This document shows positions 15,004 through 23,340 of a stretch of DNA of 34,073 nucleotides, piece by piece (position 1 is the first letter of the stretch; every line of letters begins with the position of its first letter). A program made the translations under genes and the position numbers. The stretch comes from Actinomycetota bacterium (GTDB lineage Bacteria; Actinomycetota; Actinomycetes; Streptosporangiales; Streptosporangiaceae): NCBI GenBank assembly GCA_027314515.1, contig DAHVAR010000122.1, positions 1 through 34,073 of the forward strand, given 5' to 3'. The notes below the pieces were generated by a model that searched no databases, was not told the origin of the DNA, and saw nothing but the letters and a program-made list of their open reading frames with translations.

Positions 15004-15110
15004 TATACTGGGACTTGCGGCTTGCGAGCCGCGCGGCGGTGGAACCCGCCGGGGCATCGTGCCTGCCTGGGGTGAAACAGAACCCTGCCAAGGCACTATG
15101 CCTGAATGCC
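15004..15110 (+). promoter_or_regulatory. Possible promoter and hairpin-rich leader of the MFS/dynamin operon
   Basis: TATACT at 15004-15009 is a good -10 element, with no clear -35. From about 15016 the leader can fold into successive hairpins: 15017-15032 (GCGGCT/AGCCGC, loop TGCG), 15034-15051 (CGGCGG/CCGCCG), 15053-15063 (GGCA/TGCC), a GGG/CCC stem in 15069-15085, and 15092-15102 (GGCA/TGCC). Repeated GGCA and TGCC words allow alternative pairings. It matches no riboswitch class I can recognise. It ends about 55 bases before the first gene of the operon. Confidence 0.4.
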
Positions 15111-15163
15111 GTTAGGCCGATGGTTCCTGTGTAGTGGACGCGCTTGCGACACGAGGACAGGAC

Positions 15164-15502
15164 ATGGCGCCATCGGCGAACAGGCCATTGCACCAGCCGG
15201 AACGATTCGGACGGCTATGGTGGCTGCCCTCGCACGGCGAGGGCAACGGGCTCGGCGATGCGGGCTGGGCGCCCGTGGCCGACGTAGCTGCCACCGTCGT
15301 CACGCCGCTGCTCGCGGAACTGCGAGCCGCGGGAGTACCCGCTCATGCCGCTCCCGTGACGCGCAGGCCGGGCCCGTCGCGCCAGCGGACGTCGCCGGAC
15401 CGCGCCTGGTGCCGGGTCTGGGTCGGGACCAGCGCCTATAGCCGGGCTGAAGAGATGCTGCGCGTCCGGCTCCCGGTCTTGCTCCGGCGCGCCCAGCCGT
15501 GA
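15164..15502 (+). CDS. Small conserved-looking hypothetical protein
   Basis: A 112-residue protein starting with ATG 15164, with GAGG 7 bases upstream; a GTG at 15134 would add ten residues. The segment WAPVADVAATVVTPLLAELRAAGVPAHAAP resembles one alpha-beta unit, and RVWVGTSAYSRAEEMLRVRLPVLLRR is a strand-helix C-terminus. Together they look like an ACT/PII-like or ferredoxin-like small domain, but that is inference. Its stop overlaps the MFS start by GTGA, so it is the first gene of the MFS-dynamin operon. Function unknown. Confidence 0.6.
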   Translation: MAPSANRPLHQPERFGRLWWLPSHGEGNGLGDAGWAPVADVAATVVTPLLAELRAAGVPAHAAPVTRRPGPSRQRTSPDRAWCRVWVGTSAYSRAEEMLRVRLPVLLRRAQP

Positions 15503-16722
15503 TCTCACCGAAGGTGCGGAGCGCGCGTTCCCCTGCCCCGGCGCTGAAGTTCGTGCTCATGGTCGGCGTTATGAGCTTCTTTGCCGACTTCACCTACGAG
15601 GGCTCCCGCTCGGTGATCGGCCCGTACCTGGGCACGCTCGGCGCCGGCGCCCTGGCGATCAGCGTGATCAGCGGCCTGGGTGAGTTCCTCGGCTACGGGC
15701 TGCGGCTGTTCTCCGGCCGGGCCGCGGACCGCACCGGCCGGTACTGGCCGATCACCATCTCCGGCTATGTGGTGCAGATGGCCGCGGTGCCACTGCTGGC
15801 GCTGGCCGGGAACTGGGCGGTCGCGGCGCTGCTGATCATCGCCGAGCGGGTCGGCAAGGCCACCCGCAACCCGCCGCGGGACGCGATGCTGTCGCACGCG
15901 GCGCAAGAGATGGGCTACGGCTGGGGCTTCGGCGTGCACGAGGCGCTGGACCAGTTCGGCGCCCTGTTCGGGCCGCTGCTGGTCGCGCTGGTGCTGGCGG
16001 TCAGCAACCACGACTACAAGCTCGCGTTCGCCGCACTCGCGGCACCTGCCGTGATCACGCTGACGCTGGTGCTGGTGGCCCGGCGATTCTACCCCCGCCC
16101 GCAGGACCTGTTGGCCGGCCCGGCCGAGGTCACCACGTCCGGGCTGCCGCGGGTGTTCTGGGTCTATCTGGCCGGCGCCGCGCTGATAGCGGCGGGCCTG
16201 GCGGATTTCCCGCTGATCGCCTTCCATCTCCAGCAAGCCCGCACGGTGGCGGCGCCGGTCGTGCCGGTGTTCTACGCGGTCGCGATGGCCGTCAGCGGCA
16301 CCGGGTCGCTGATCTTCGGCAAACTGTTCGACCGGTCCGGGACCACGGTGCTGATACCGCTGACGATCGCCGGCGCGGCGTACGCGCCGCTGGTGTTCCT
16401 CGGCGGCGTATGGCCGGCGGTATTCGGTGTGGCGCTGTGGGGCCTCGGCATGGGCGTGCAGGAATCGATCATCCCGGCCGCGGTTGCGCCGATGGTGTCA
16501 CCGGACCGCCGCGCCTCCGCCTACGGCCTGTTCACCGGTGCCTACGGCACTGCGTGGGTGGCCGGCAGCATCGCGATCGGCTTCCTCTTCGAGGTCTCCC
16601 TGGGCGCGGTCACCGCGTTCGCCGTCGCGGCGCAGCTTGCCGCGGTCCCGTTCCTTCTCGCCGTCCGCCGGCGCGCTCCCCGGTCACGACCGCCGGGAAC
16701 GGGCAGCACCCCGCAGCCCTGA
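15499..16722 (+). CDS. MFS transporter
   Basis: Twelve-helix major facilitator protein (407 residues). The loop between helices 2 and 3 carries a degenerate motif A (GRAADRTGRYWP), and the N-terminus reads MSFFADFTYEGSRSVIGPYL, a pattern I recall in a widespread uncharacterised MFS group. RVGKATRNPPRDAML follows helix 4. The GTG at 15499 overlaps the small upstream gene, and the stop shares a base with the dynamin start (TGATG), so the three genes are translationally coupled. The substrate cannot be inferred. Pairing of an MFS with a dynamin-like GTPase is unusual. Confidence 0.9.
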   Translation: MISPKVRSARSPAPALKFVLMVGVMSFFADFTYEGSRSVIGPYLGTLGAGALAISVISGLGEFLGYGLRLFSGRAADRTGRYWPITISGYVVQMAAVPLLALAGNWAVAALLIIAERVGKATRNPPRDAMLSHAAQEMGYGWGFGVHEALDQFGALFGPLLVALVLAVSNHDYKLAFAALAAPAVITLTLVLVARRFYPRPQDLLAGPAEVTTSGLPRVFWVYLAGAALIAAGLADFPLIAFHLQQARTVAAPVVPVFYAVAMAVSGTGSLIFGKLFDRSGTTVLIPLTIAGAAYAPLVFLGGVWPAVFGVALWGLGMGVQESIIPAAVAPMVSPDRRASAYGLFTGAYGTAWVAGSIAIGFLFEVSLGAVTAFAVAAQLAAVPFLLAVRRRAPRSRPPGTGSTPQP

Positions 16723-19127
16723 TGGACGGGCTGACCGGCTACCAGCAACGGCGGCTCGAGCTGGCGGACACGATCCGCGCTCTGCTGCCGGTCACCCGTG
16801 CCTATCGCGATGAGGAGCGTGAGCAGCAGGTCAGGGAACTGCTGACCCGGCTGGCGGCCGGGCGCTTCCAGCTCGCGGTGATCGGCCAGTTCAGTCGCGG
16901 CAAAACGACGCTGATGAACGCGCTGCTGGGCGGGGCGTACCTGCCGACGGGCGCGCTGCCGATGACGTCGGTCGTCACCACCGTCCGGTACGGAACCAGG
17001 CCGCGCGCGCTGGTCCGCAGCCACACTGCCAGCCTGCCCGTCGAGGTGCCGGTGCCCGAGGTGGCCCGGTTCGTGGCCCGGGCCAGCGCCGAGCGCACCC
17101 GGATGCAGGTCACCTCGGTCGAGGTGGAGATCCCGGCGGAGCTGCTGCGCCTGGGCTTCGAGTTCGTCGACACTCCCGGTGTCGGGTCCGCGATCGCCGC
17201 GAACACCGCCGCGACGCTGCGCTACCTGCCAAGCGCCGACGCCCTCGTGTTCGTCACCGGGTTCGACTCCGCGCTCACCAGGGCTGAGGCCGACTTCCTG
17301 ACCAGCGCGGCCGGCCAGGCCGGCAAGCTGTTCCTGGTCATCAACAAGCGCGACCTGGTCAGCGACGCCGAGGCCGCCGATGTGACCAGCTACGTGCAGG
17401 ACTGGGCACGCGCCAGCCTGCCAGCCGGGCCGCCGGTCTTCGCGATCTCCGCGCTGCACGCGCTGCACGCCGCCGTCGCCGGCCACCCCGAGGCGGTGAT
17501 CGCTGGCGGGATCGGCTCGCTGCGCGACGCGCTGACCCGGTTCCTGACCGCCGAGCAGGGCCGGGTCGCGCTTGGCAACGTCGCGGCCGGCGCCGCTGCG
17601 CTGGTGGGCAGGCAGCAGCGAGACCTGCGCGCCGGGCAGCTCAGCCGCGGTGGCGACCCGGCATCTGACAGCGTTGTCGCCGATTTCGAATCGCGGGTGA
17701 GCGAGCTCCAGGCTCAGCTCGCCACCGTCGCGGCGCGCATTGACGCCACGACCGCCACGGCAGTCACCGCCGTCCTCACCGACCGCGCCGCGGCCTGGAA
17801 AGCCGACCTCACCGGATTGCTCGCGACCGCCGCAGCGGAAGCGGACGGCGTAGCGGAAGCGGACGGCGATCCGGTGCCGGGCGCGCTTGCTGACCTGCGC
17901 CTGGCGGGCCGGCGGGCCGCTGGTGACTGGCTGGAGCAGCGCGCAGCCGAGTTGCGCGAGACGCTGATCAGTGCCGCGGCGCAGGACATCGGCATCCTGC
18001 TTGACCTGGCTGAATCCCCACGGGAGCTGGGCGCCGCGGCCGCCGGCCTGCCCGTCGGTGACAGCCCCCCTGGGGGCTGGGCCGCGCAGGAGATCCCGCA
18101 GCTCACCGTCCCCGTGGTGGAGTGGACGGTGCCAGAACCGCCGGCCGCCCGCCGACGGCCGCGCCGCAGCGCCGGGACTGACGCGAGCCGCGTCGTCTCG
18201 ACGGCCGCGGACAGCGCGGTGGCCGGGTTCGCCGGGCGTGCCGGGGCTGCCTTCCGCGCTGTTGCCGCAGAGTGGGCCCGCCAGCTGGGCGAGCAGGCAC
18301 GACGGCAAGCCAGCGCCGGGGCCGCGCAGTTCCGCCGGTACCTGTCGGCCGCGCCGCGCGACGAGGATGTCGCCCTTCTCGACGATCTGGCCGACCAGCT
18401 CGCCAGGTTCCGGGCTGGCCTGGCCGGCTGGGTTCCCGATGGCAGTCACCCTGCACCCGGTCCGGACAATGAAGCGCAGGCCGCGTCGATGCCGGGCGCA
18501 AGCGCGGCCTGCGCCATCTGCGGACAGCTGGAGGCAGCACAGGCCGAGTACCTGATCCGCCGGCAGTTCCTGCTTGCAACCAGCGACGCCGAGCAGGCAA
18601 GGCATGCCGACACTGGCGGGTTCTGCCCGCTGCACACCTGGCAGTACGCCCGGCTGGCCTCCCCCGTCGGCATCAGCGCCGGGAACGCCAGGCTCGCTAG
18701 CCAGCTTGCCGGCGCGCTGCGCGACGCCGGGGCCGGCAGCCGCGATCCAGCTGAGCTCGCCGCGCAGGTCGCAGGCCTAGCTCAGGCCAGGCCCTGTCCG
18801 GCTTGCACCATCATCTCGGCGACGGAGCGGCAGGCAGCCGCGAACCTGGCTGCGCAGCCACCAGCTGCCGCCGGCCTGCCCGTGCTGTGCCTGCGCCATG
18901 TCGCCCTGGTACTCCAATCCTGCTCGGCACTGCCGGCCGGACGGGCCATGACCGGCGCGCTCGCAGCGGCACTGCAGCGGGCGTCAGAGAACATGAGAGC
19001 CTACGCGCTGAAACGGGAAGCACTGCGCCGCGGCCTGATCACCGCCGACGAGGCGAGCGCCTACTCCGACGCGCTGCGGCTGCTCGCCGGACATCCCGCC
19101 CTCGCGCTGCCCGCGCAGCCCGAGTAA
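16722..19127 (+). CDS. Dynamin-like GTPase with C-terminal CxxC...CxxH modules
   Basis: An 801-residue protein with a dynamin-family GTPase domain: P-loop GQFSRGKTT (55-63), switch Thr region LPMTSVVT (79-86), G3 DTPGVGS (150-156) and G4 NKRD (208-211). A long helical middle follows, with no obvious transmembrane pair. From about residue 596 come two cysteine modules: Cys597/Cys600 with Cys635/His638, and Cys692/Cys695 with Cys723/His726. These match the units of the 411-residue protein at 8320-9555. The ATG at 16722 overlaps the MFS stop. Bacterial dynamins remodel or guard membranes; here the zinc-like tail may recruit a partner. That part is inference. Confidence 0.88.
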   Translation: MDGLTGYQQRRLELADTIRALLPVTRAYRDEEREQQVRELLTRLAAGRFQLAVIGQFSRGKTTLMNALLGGAYLPTGALPMTSVVTTVRYGTRPRALVRSHTASLPVEVPVPEVARFVARASAERTRMQVTSVEVEIPAELLRLGFEFVDTPGVGSAIAANTAATLRYLPSADALVFVTGFDSALTRAEADFLTSAAGQAGKLFLVINKRDLVSDAEAADVTSYVQDWARASLPAGPPVFAISALHALHAAVAGHPEAVIAGGIGSLRDALTRFLTAEQGRVALGNVAAGAAALVGRQQRDLRAGQLSRGGDPASDSVVADFESRVSELQAQLATVAARIDATTATAVTAVLTDRAAAWKADLTGLLATAAAEADGVAEADGDPVPGALADLRLAGRRAAGDWLEQRAAELRETLISAAAQDIGILLDLAESPRELGAAAAGLPVGDSPPGGWAAQEIPQLTVPVVEWTVPEPPAARRRPRRSAGTDASRVVSTAADSAVAGFAGRAGAAFRAVAAEWARQLGEQARRQASAGAAQFRRYLSAAPRDEDVALLDDLADQLARFRAGLAGWVPDGSHPAPGPDNEAQAASMPGASAACAICGQLEAAQAEYLIRRQFLLATSDAEQARHADTGGFCPLHTWQYARLASPVGISAGNARLASQLAGALRDAGAGSRDPAELAAQVAGLAQARPCPACTIISATERQAAANLAAQPPAAAGLPVLCLRHVALVLQSCSALPAGRAMTGALAAALQRASENMRAYALKREALRRGLITADEASAYSDALRLLAGHPALALPAQPE

Positions 19128-19231
19128 GACTGCTGCCTGGCTTGACGCGGCAGTGCCGTGGCCGGGAGCCTATCTACAGGGCTTGTTCAGGGAATTGCCA
19201 GGCCACCGTTGATTAATAGGCAATGCAGGCC

Positions 19232-19261
19232 GCAGCACGAAAGGCTGCAGCACGAAGGGCT
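19232..19261. repeat. Two 15-base direct repeats before the protease gene
   Basis: GCAGCACGAAAGGCT (19232-19246) is followed directly by GCAGCACGAAGGGCT (19247-19261), differing at one base, then GCACAAGGG. They sit about 65 bases upstream of the protease start in a 197-base gap that otherwise shows no gene. They may be regulator sites or slippage products. Confidence 0.4.
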
Positions 19262-19324
19262 GCACAAGGGCGTCACCATGCGGGGCAGAAAGCCAGCGTT
19301 GTTAGGTAGCAGGAGATGACGGCG

Positions 19325-20800
19325 ATGGACGAGCGCAGCGGCGACAGCCAGCCGCAGGAACCAGGCACCGTTCCGGGATCCTACGGCCGGGTCGGCGATT
19401 GGCTGGGCTCCCCGCCCGGCGGCTACCCGGCACCGCCCGGCGGCTACCCGGCACCGCCCGGCGGCTACCCGGCACCACCCGGCGGCTACCCGGCACCACC
19501 CGGCTATGGCCAGCCCCGGCCGCGACACAGGCGCCGCCTCCTGGCCGGGTTCATCAGCTACCTAGCAGTCGCCGCGCTTGCGGCCGCTGGCGGGGGCCTC
19601 GCGGTGGCGTTCATCACGGCCGGCGGCGGAAGTCCGGCAAGCGCGAGCGCGGGCCTCGGCTCTGGCAGTTCCGGCGGCGGCGCGCAGCCCGGCGCAGGTG
19701 CGAGCACCAGCATCAGCAGCGCGACCGTGCACAAGGTACTGGCCGCAGTCGAGCCCGGCGTCGTTGTGATCGACAGCAAGCTGGATGACAATCAAACCGC
19801 CACCGGGGCGGCTGGAACCGGAATGATCATCAGCGCCTCCGGCCTGGTCCTGACCAACAACCACGTCATCGCCGGGACCAACGGCCTCACCGTGACGGTC
19901 GTCTCGACGGGCAGGACTTACCCGGCTCGGTGGCTCGGCTACGACAAGAGCTCGGACGTCGCCGTCATTCAGCTGGAAGGCGCCGTCGGGCTCACCCCGG
20001 TGCCGCTCGGCAACTCCGCGGCTACCAAGGTCGGCGACGGCGTCGTAGCCATGGGCAACGCCGGCGGAACCGGTGCGATCAGGACCGCAACCGGCGCGAT
20101 CACCGGACTGGACCAGGCCATCACTGCCACCGATGGCCAGACAGCCGAGCACCTCACCGGCATGCTGCAGATCAACGCGCAGATCATCCGCGGCGACTCA
20201 GGCGGTCCGCTGTCCACCACGGACGGCAAAGTGATCGGCATGGACACCGCCGCCAGCAGCAACTTCATCAACGGCCAGCCCGAAACCGGGTTCGCCATCC
20301 CGATCGACAAGGCCATGACGATCGCACGGCAGATCATCGCGGGCAAGCCCGGCGCGGGCGTGCACGTGGGCTCGACGGGCTTTGCCGGCGTGCTCGTGCC
20401 GGCTGCGCCGAACGGCGGTCAGAGTCACCAGACCAGCCCCCGCGCGCAGCTACAGCAGACGGAGCGGTCCGACGGGCAGCTGCCCTACGGCGGGTACTAC
20501 CAGGCGCCGGCCGGCTGCATCTCCAATGCGGTACAGTCGGGCGTCCCGCAGCGCATCGCGCCAGCCGCATCCGGTGCGCTCGTCCTGGGCGCGCTCTGCC
20601 AGACTCCCGCGGCTGCGGCCGGCCTGACGGCCGGCGACGTGATCACCGTCGCGGCTGGCCAGCGGGTGTCCTCGCCCGCCTCGCTGACCGGCATCCTGTC
20701 GCACCTGCCCAGCGGGAGGAAGATCACCATCAGCTGGGTCACCCCATCCGGCCGGACCGTCACCCGCGCCATCATCCTCGCCCAGGCGCCCCCGCAGTAG
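19325..20800 (+). CDS. Membrane-anchored HtrA/DegP-like serine protease
   Basis: A 491-residue trypsin-like protease with its active domain outside the membrane. A cytoplasmic Pro/Gly/Tyr-rich N-terminus (four PGGYPAP repeats) is followed by basic RHRRR and one transmembrane helix (about residues 77-100). The protease domain has the triad His180 (LTNNHVIAG), Asp211 (KSSDVAVIQ) and Ser292 (RGDSGGPLS). A C-terminal PDZ domain (about 405-491) follows a Gln-rich linker. AGGAG lies 9-10 bases before the ATG at 19325, so I prefer this to the ATG at 19316. HtrA enzymes degrade misfolded envelope proteins. It stands alone between the dynamin and kdp operons. Confidence 0.92.
   Translation: MDERSGDSQPQEPGTVPGSYGRVGDWLGSPPGGYPAPPGGYPAPPGGYPAPPGGYPAPPGYGQPRPRHRRRLLAGFISYLAVAALAAAGGGLAVAFITAGGGSPASASAGLGSGSSGGGAQPGAGASTSISSATVHKVLAAVEPGVVVIDSKLDDNQTATGAAGTGMIISASGLVLTNNHVIAGTNGLTVTVVSTGRTYPARWLGYDKSSDVAVIQLEGAVGLTPVPLGNSAATKVGDGVVAMGNAGGTGAIRTATGAITGLDQAITATDGQTAEHLTGMLQINAQIIRGDSGGPLSTTDGKVIGMDTAASSNFINGQPETGFAIPIDKAMTIARQIIAGKPGAGVHVGSTGFAGVLVPAAPNGGQSHQTSPRAQLQQTERSDGQLPYGGYYQAPAGCISNAVQSGVPQRIAPAASGALVLGALCQTPAAAAGLTAGDVITVAAGQRVSSPASLTGILSHLPSGRKITISWVTPSGRTVTRAIILAQAPPQ
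19415..19498 (+). repeat. 21-base tandem repeat encoding PGGYPAP
   Basis: Four in-frame 21-base units starting at 19415, 19436, 19457 and 19478, nearly identical, inside the protease gene. They encode the cytoplasmic PGGYPAP repeats. Copy number is likely to vary between strains by slippage. Confidence 0.9.
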
Positions 20801-20910
20801 CGCCTCGCGGCCTGCACGCCACTTACCTGCTGGCCGCGTTAACCGATTTTCCACCGCCCCGGCCCGCTCGTTCACCGCGCGGTCACCGCGGCCCGAGCGA
20901 CGATCGGGCC

Positions 20911-20994
20911 ATGGGTGATCTTCTCGTGGTGGTCGCGATCGCCGCCTTCGTCGCGGCGATGCTCGGCATGATCTGGGCGCTGGGGCGGATATGA
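20911..20994 (+). CDS. 27-residue membrane peptide before kdpF
   Basis: A small ORF, MGDLLVVVAIAAFVAAML followed by GMIWALGRI, is one hydrophobic helix with a short charged end. Its stop overlaps the kdpF start by ATGA, and it lies just after the probable kdp promoter region (20801-20910, no gene seen; it holds a repeated TCACCGCG). It is the same size as KdpF and could be a second KdpF-like peptide or a leader peptide. The translational coupling and all-hydrophobic content are the evidence; no good ribosome site is visible. Confidence 0.55.
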   Translation: MGDLLVVVAIAAFVAAMLGMIWALGRI

Positions 20995-21080
20995 CCATCG
21001 TCCAGGGGCTGCTGCTCGCGGTGTCCGTAGTCGTGTTCATCTACCTCGGCGTGGCCCTGTTCAAGGCGGAGTGGTTCTGA
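20991..21080 (+). CDS. kdpF: KdpF, small subunit of K+-transporting ATPase
   Basis: A 29-residue single-helix peptide, MTIVQGLLLAVSVVVFIYLG and then VALFKAEWF, with the typical KdpF end (KxExF). KdpF stabilises the KdpABC complex in the membrane. It overlaps the 27-residue ORF upstream and shares a base with the kdpA start (TGATG). Confidence 0.85.
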   Translation: MTIVQGLLLAVSVVVFIYLGVALFKAEWF

Positions 21081-22771
21081 TGAGCTTCGCCTGGACCATC
21101 ATCGCCATGGTCGTCGTGCTCGCCATCGCCTGGCGATTCCTCGGCGCCTATATGGCTGCGGTCTTCTCCGGGCGCGCCCGCTGGCTCCGCTTCGCCGAGC
21201 GGCCGATCTACCGCCTCATCGGCGTCAATCCGGAGTCCGAGCAGTCGTGGCGGCACTACGCCACGTCGCTGATCATATTCTCGGCCGCGGCCCTGAGCGT
21301 AACCTACCTGATCTTCCGGCTGCAGGGCGTCTTGCCGTTCAACCCACAGCACCTGCCGGCGGTGTCGCCGGCCCTGGCCTGGAACACGTCGGTGTCGTTC
21401 GTGACCAACACGAACTGGCAGGCCTACTCCGGCGAGACGACGATGTCCTATCTGTCACAGATGGGCTCGCTCGCCGTGCAGAACTTCGCCAGCGCGGCAG
21501 CGGGCATCGCGGTTGCCGTCGCGCTGATCCGCGGTTTCGCCCGCAAGGGCGCCAAGAGCATCGGGAACTTCTGGGTCGACCTGGTCCGCGGCACCATCTA
21601 CATCCTGCTGCCGATCGCCTTCGTCGCGGCCATCGTGTTCATGGCACAAGGAGCGCTGCAGACGCTGGCCGGCCCGGTGCACATCCATGACGCGCTCAAC
21701 GGCGTGAGCCAGCTGATCCCCCGCGGCCCGGTCGCCTCTCAGGAAGCCATCAAGCAACTCGGCACCAACGGCGGCGGGTACTTCAACGCCAACGGCGCAG
21801 ACCCGTTCGAGAACCCCACCGGGCTGACCAACTTCCTGTCAATCGTGCTCATTCTGTGCATCCCGGTGGGGCTCACCTACACCTTCGGCGCGATGGTCGG
21901 CAGCGTCCGCCAGGGTGCCGCGATCCTCGGCGTGATGGCGATCCTGTTCGGCGGCTGGCTGGCGATCGCATCGGTCTCCGAGCACCAGGCCAACCCCGCG
22001 GTCGCCGCCGCCGGAATGACGCACCAGCCGACCGGGAACATGGAGGGCAAGGAGGTCCGGTTCGGCGACACGTCGTCGGCGCTGTACGCGACCGCGTCGA
22101 CCCAGACATCGACCGGCAGCGTCAACTCGGCAGAGGACTCCTACACGCCGATGGGCGGGTTCGCCGTCCTCACCGGCATGATGCTTGGCGAGGTGTCGCC
22201 AGGCGGCGTCGGCAGCGGCCTGTACACGATCTTGCTGTTCGCCATCATCACGGTGTTCATCGGCGGCCTGATGGTCGGCCGGACGCCGGAGTACCTGGGC
22301 AAGAAGATCCAGGCCAGAGAGGTGAAGCTGGCGGCTCTCGGGGTGCTCGTCATGCCCATCGTCGCGCTGATACTCACCGCGATCGCCGTCTCGGTACACG
22401 CGGGCCGGATCGGCCCGCTGAACGCGGGCCCGCACGCCTTCAGCGAGATCCTGTATGACTTCACCTCGGTGACGAACAACAACGGGTCAGCGTTCGCCGG
22501 CCTCAGCGTGAACACGCCGTTCTACAACGTCATCGAGACCTTCGGCCTGCTGCTCGGCCGGTTCGCGATCATGGTGCCGGTGCTCGCGCTGGCCGGGGCG
22601 CTCGCGGCCAAGAAAACCGTCGCCGCGTCGGCGGGATCGTTCCGCACCGACCAGCCGATGTTCGTCGGGCTGCTGGTCGGCGTGGTGCTGATCGTCGGCG
22701 CGCTGACGTTCTTCCCGGCCGTCTCGCTCGGCCCGATCGTCGAGCAGCTCTCGCACGGGAAGTTCTTCTGA
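21080..22771 (+). CDS. kdpA: KdpA, potassium-binding channel subunit
   Basis: Membrane subunit of 563 residues that selects and takes up K+ in the KdpFABC ATPase. The four pseudo-repeats of the selectivity filter are seen: SFVTNTNWQAYSGE, KQLGTNGGGYFNANGADPFE, the region around YTPMGG, and FTSVTNNNGSAFAGL. I place the start at ATG 21080, which overlaps the kdpF stop; a GTG nine bases earlier lies within kdpF. Length is normal for the family. The gene is followed, with a TGATG overlap, not by kdpB but by a Usp gene. Confidence 0.97.
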   Translation: MSFAWTIIAMVVVLAIAWRFLGAYMAAVFSGRARWLRFAERPIYRLIGVNPESEQSWRHYATSLIIFSAAALSVTYLIFRLQGVLPFNPQHLPAVSPALAWNTSVSFVTNTNWQAYSGETTMSYLSQMGSLAVQNFASAAAGIAVAVALIRGFARKGAKSIGNFWVDLVRGTIYILLPIAFVAAIVFMAQGALQTLAGPVHIHDALNGVSQLIPRGPVASQEAIKQLGTNGGGYFNANGADPFENPTGLTNFLSIVLILCIPVGLTYTFGAMVGSVRQGAAILGVMAILFGGWLAIASVSEHQANPAVAAAGMTHQPTGNMEGKEVRFGDTSSALYATASTQTSTGSVNSAEDSYTPMGGFAVLTGMMLGEVSPGGVGSGLYTILLFAIITVFIGGLMVGRTPEYLGKKIQAREVKLAALGVLVMPIVALILTAIAVSVHAGRIGPLNAGPHAFSEILYDFTSVTNNNGSAFAGLSVNTPFYNVIETFGLLLGRFAIMVPVLALAGALAAKKTVAASAGSFRTDQPMFVGLLVGVVLIVGALTFFPAVSLGPIVEQLSHGKFF

Positions 22772-23280
22772 TGCCCCCTACCGCGAGCCTGCCGGACAGC
22801 CCGGCCATGCCGCTAACCGATGGCGGCGAGGGCTCCCGGCGACGGGTCCTCGTCCCTGTCGATTCGGTTGACCACTGTGCCAGCGCACTCGCGCTGGGCG
22901 CGTGGTTCGGGTGCGCCGTCGGCGGCGAGCTTCGCGTCGTGCATGTCCGGGCGTTCAATCCGCCGGTGCGCGGACAGGGCCGGTTTTACACCGAGTCCAG
23001 CTCGCAAGCCACCGCCGTGATCGATCAAGCCGTGACCGGAGCCTGGCATAGCGGCTGCCGGGCAAACGGCATCGTGGTGGACGCGGAGCGAACGCAGATC
23101 GCGCGGGCCATCTGCTCGGCGGCCAGCCAGTGGCAGGCAGACATGATCGTCCTGGCCCGGCGGCCCCGGCGGGCGCTCGGCATCCTCCTGCTTGGCAGTG
23201 TCGCTCATCAGGTCATGCGGCTCGCCCGCTGCCCGGTCCTCGTCGTGCGCCCGATGCCGCCGGCAACCGTGCAGCGGTAG
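22771..23280 (+). CDS. Usp-domain protein inserted between kdpA and kdpB
   Basis: A 169-residue protein with one universal-stress-protein fold: RRRVLVPVDSVDHCASALALG at the N-terminus, then ADMIVLARRPRRALGILLLGSVAHQVMRLARCPVLVVRP at the C-terminus. The second glycine region (LLLGSVA) is normal, but the GxxG that contacts ATP is replaced by RRPRR, so binding may differ. It starts at ATG 22771, overlapping the kdpA stop. A Usp domain is normally part of the N-terminal region of KdpD; the KdpD-like kinase in this operon lacks it. A role as detached sensor domain is inference. Confidence 0.85.
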   Translation: MPPTASLPDSPAMPLTDGGEGSRRRVLVPVDSVDHCASALALGAWFGCAVGGELRVVHVRAFNPPVRGQGRFYTESSSQATAVIDQAVTGAWHSGCRANGIVVDAERTQIARAICSAASQWQADMIVLARRPRRALGILLLGSVAHQVMRLARCPVLVVRPMPPATVQR

Positions 23281-23340
23281 CCCATCGGAACAGATCAGCC
23301 ATGACGCAGTCCTCAGCTCACTCATCGGAGGTTGTCTCGC

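Noticed and set aside
15017-15110. Cobalamin or fluoride riboswitch
   Set aside because: Some words (GGTGGAACCCGCC) look similar, but the conserved B12 box and the fluoride pseudoknot segments are not found.
16542-18635. 697-codon minus-strand ORF
   Set aside because: Antisense to the MFS and dynamin genes; low-complexity translation typical of a GC-rich shadow frame.
19415-19498. CRISPR-like array
   Set aside because: The 21-base units abut without spacers and encode in-frame PGGYPAP repeats of the protease.
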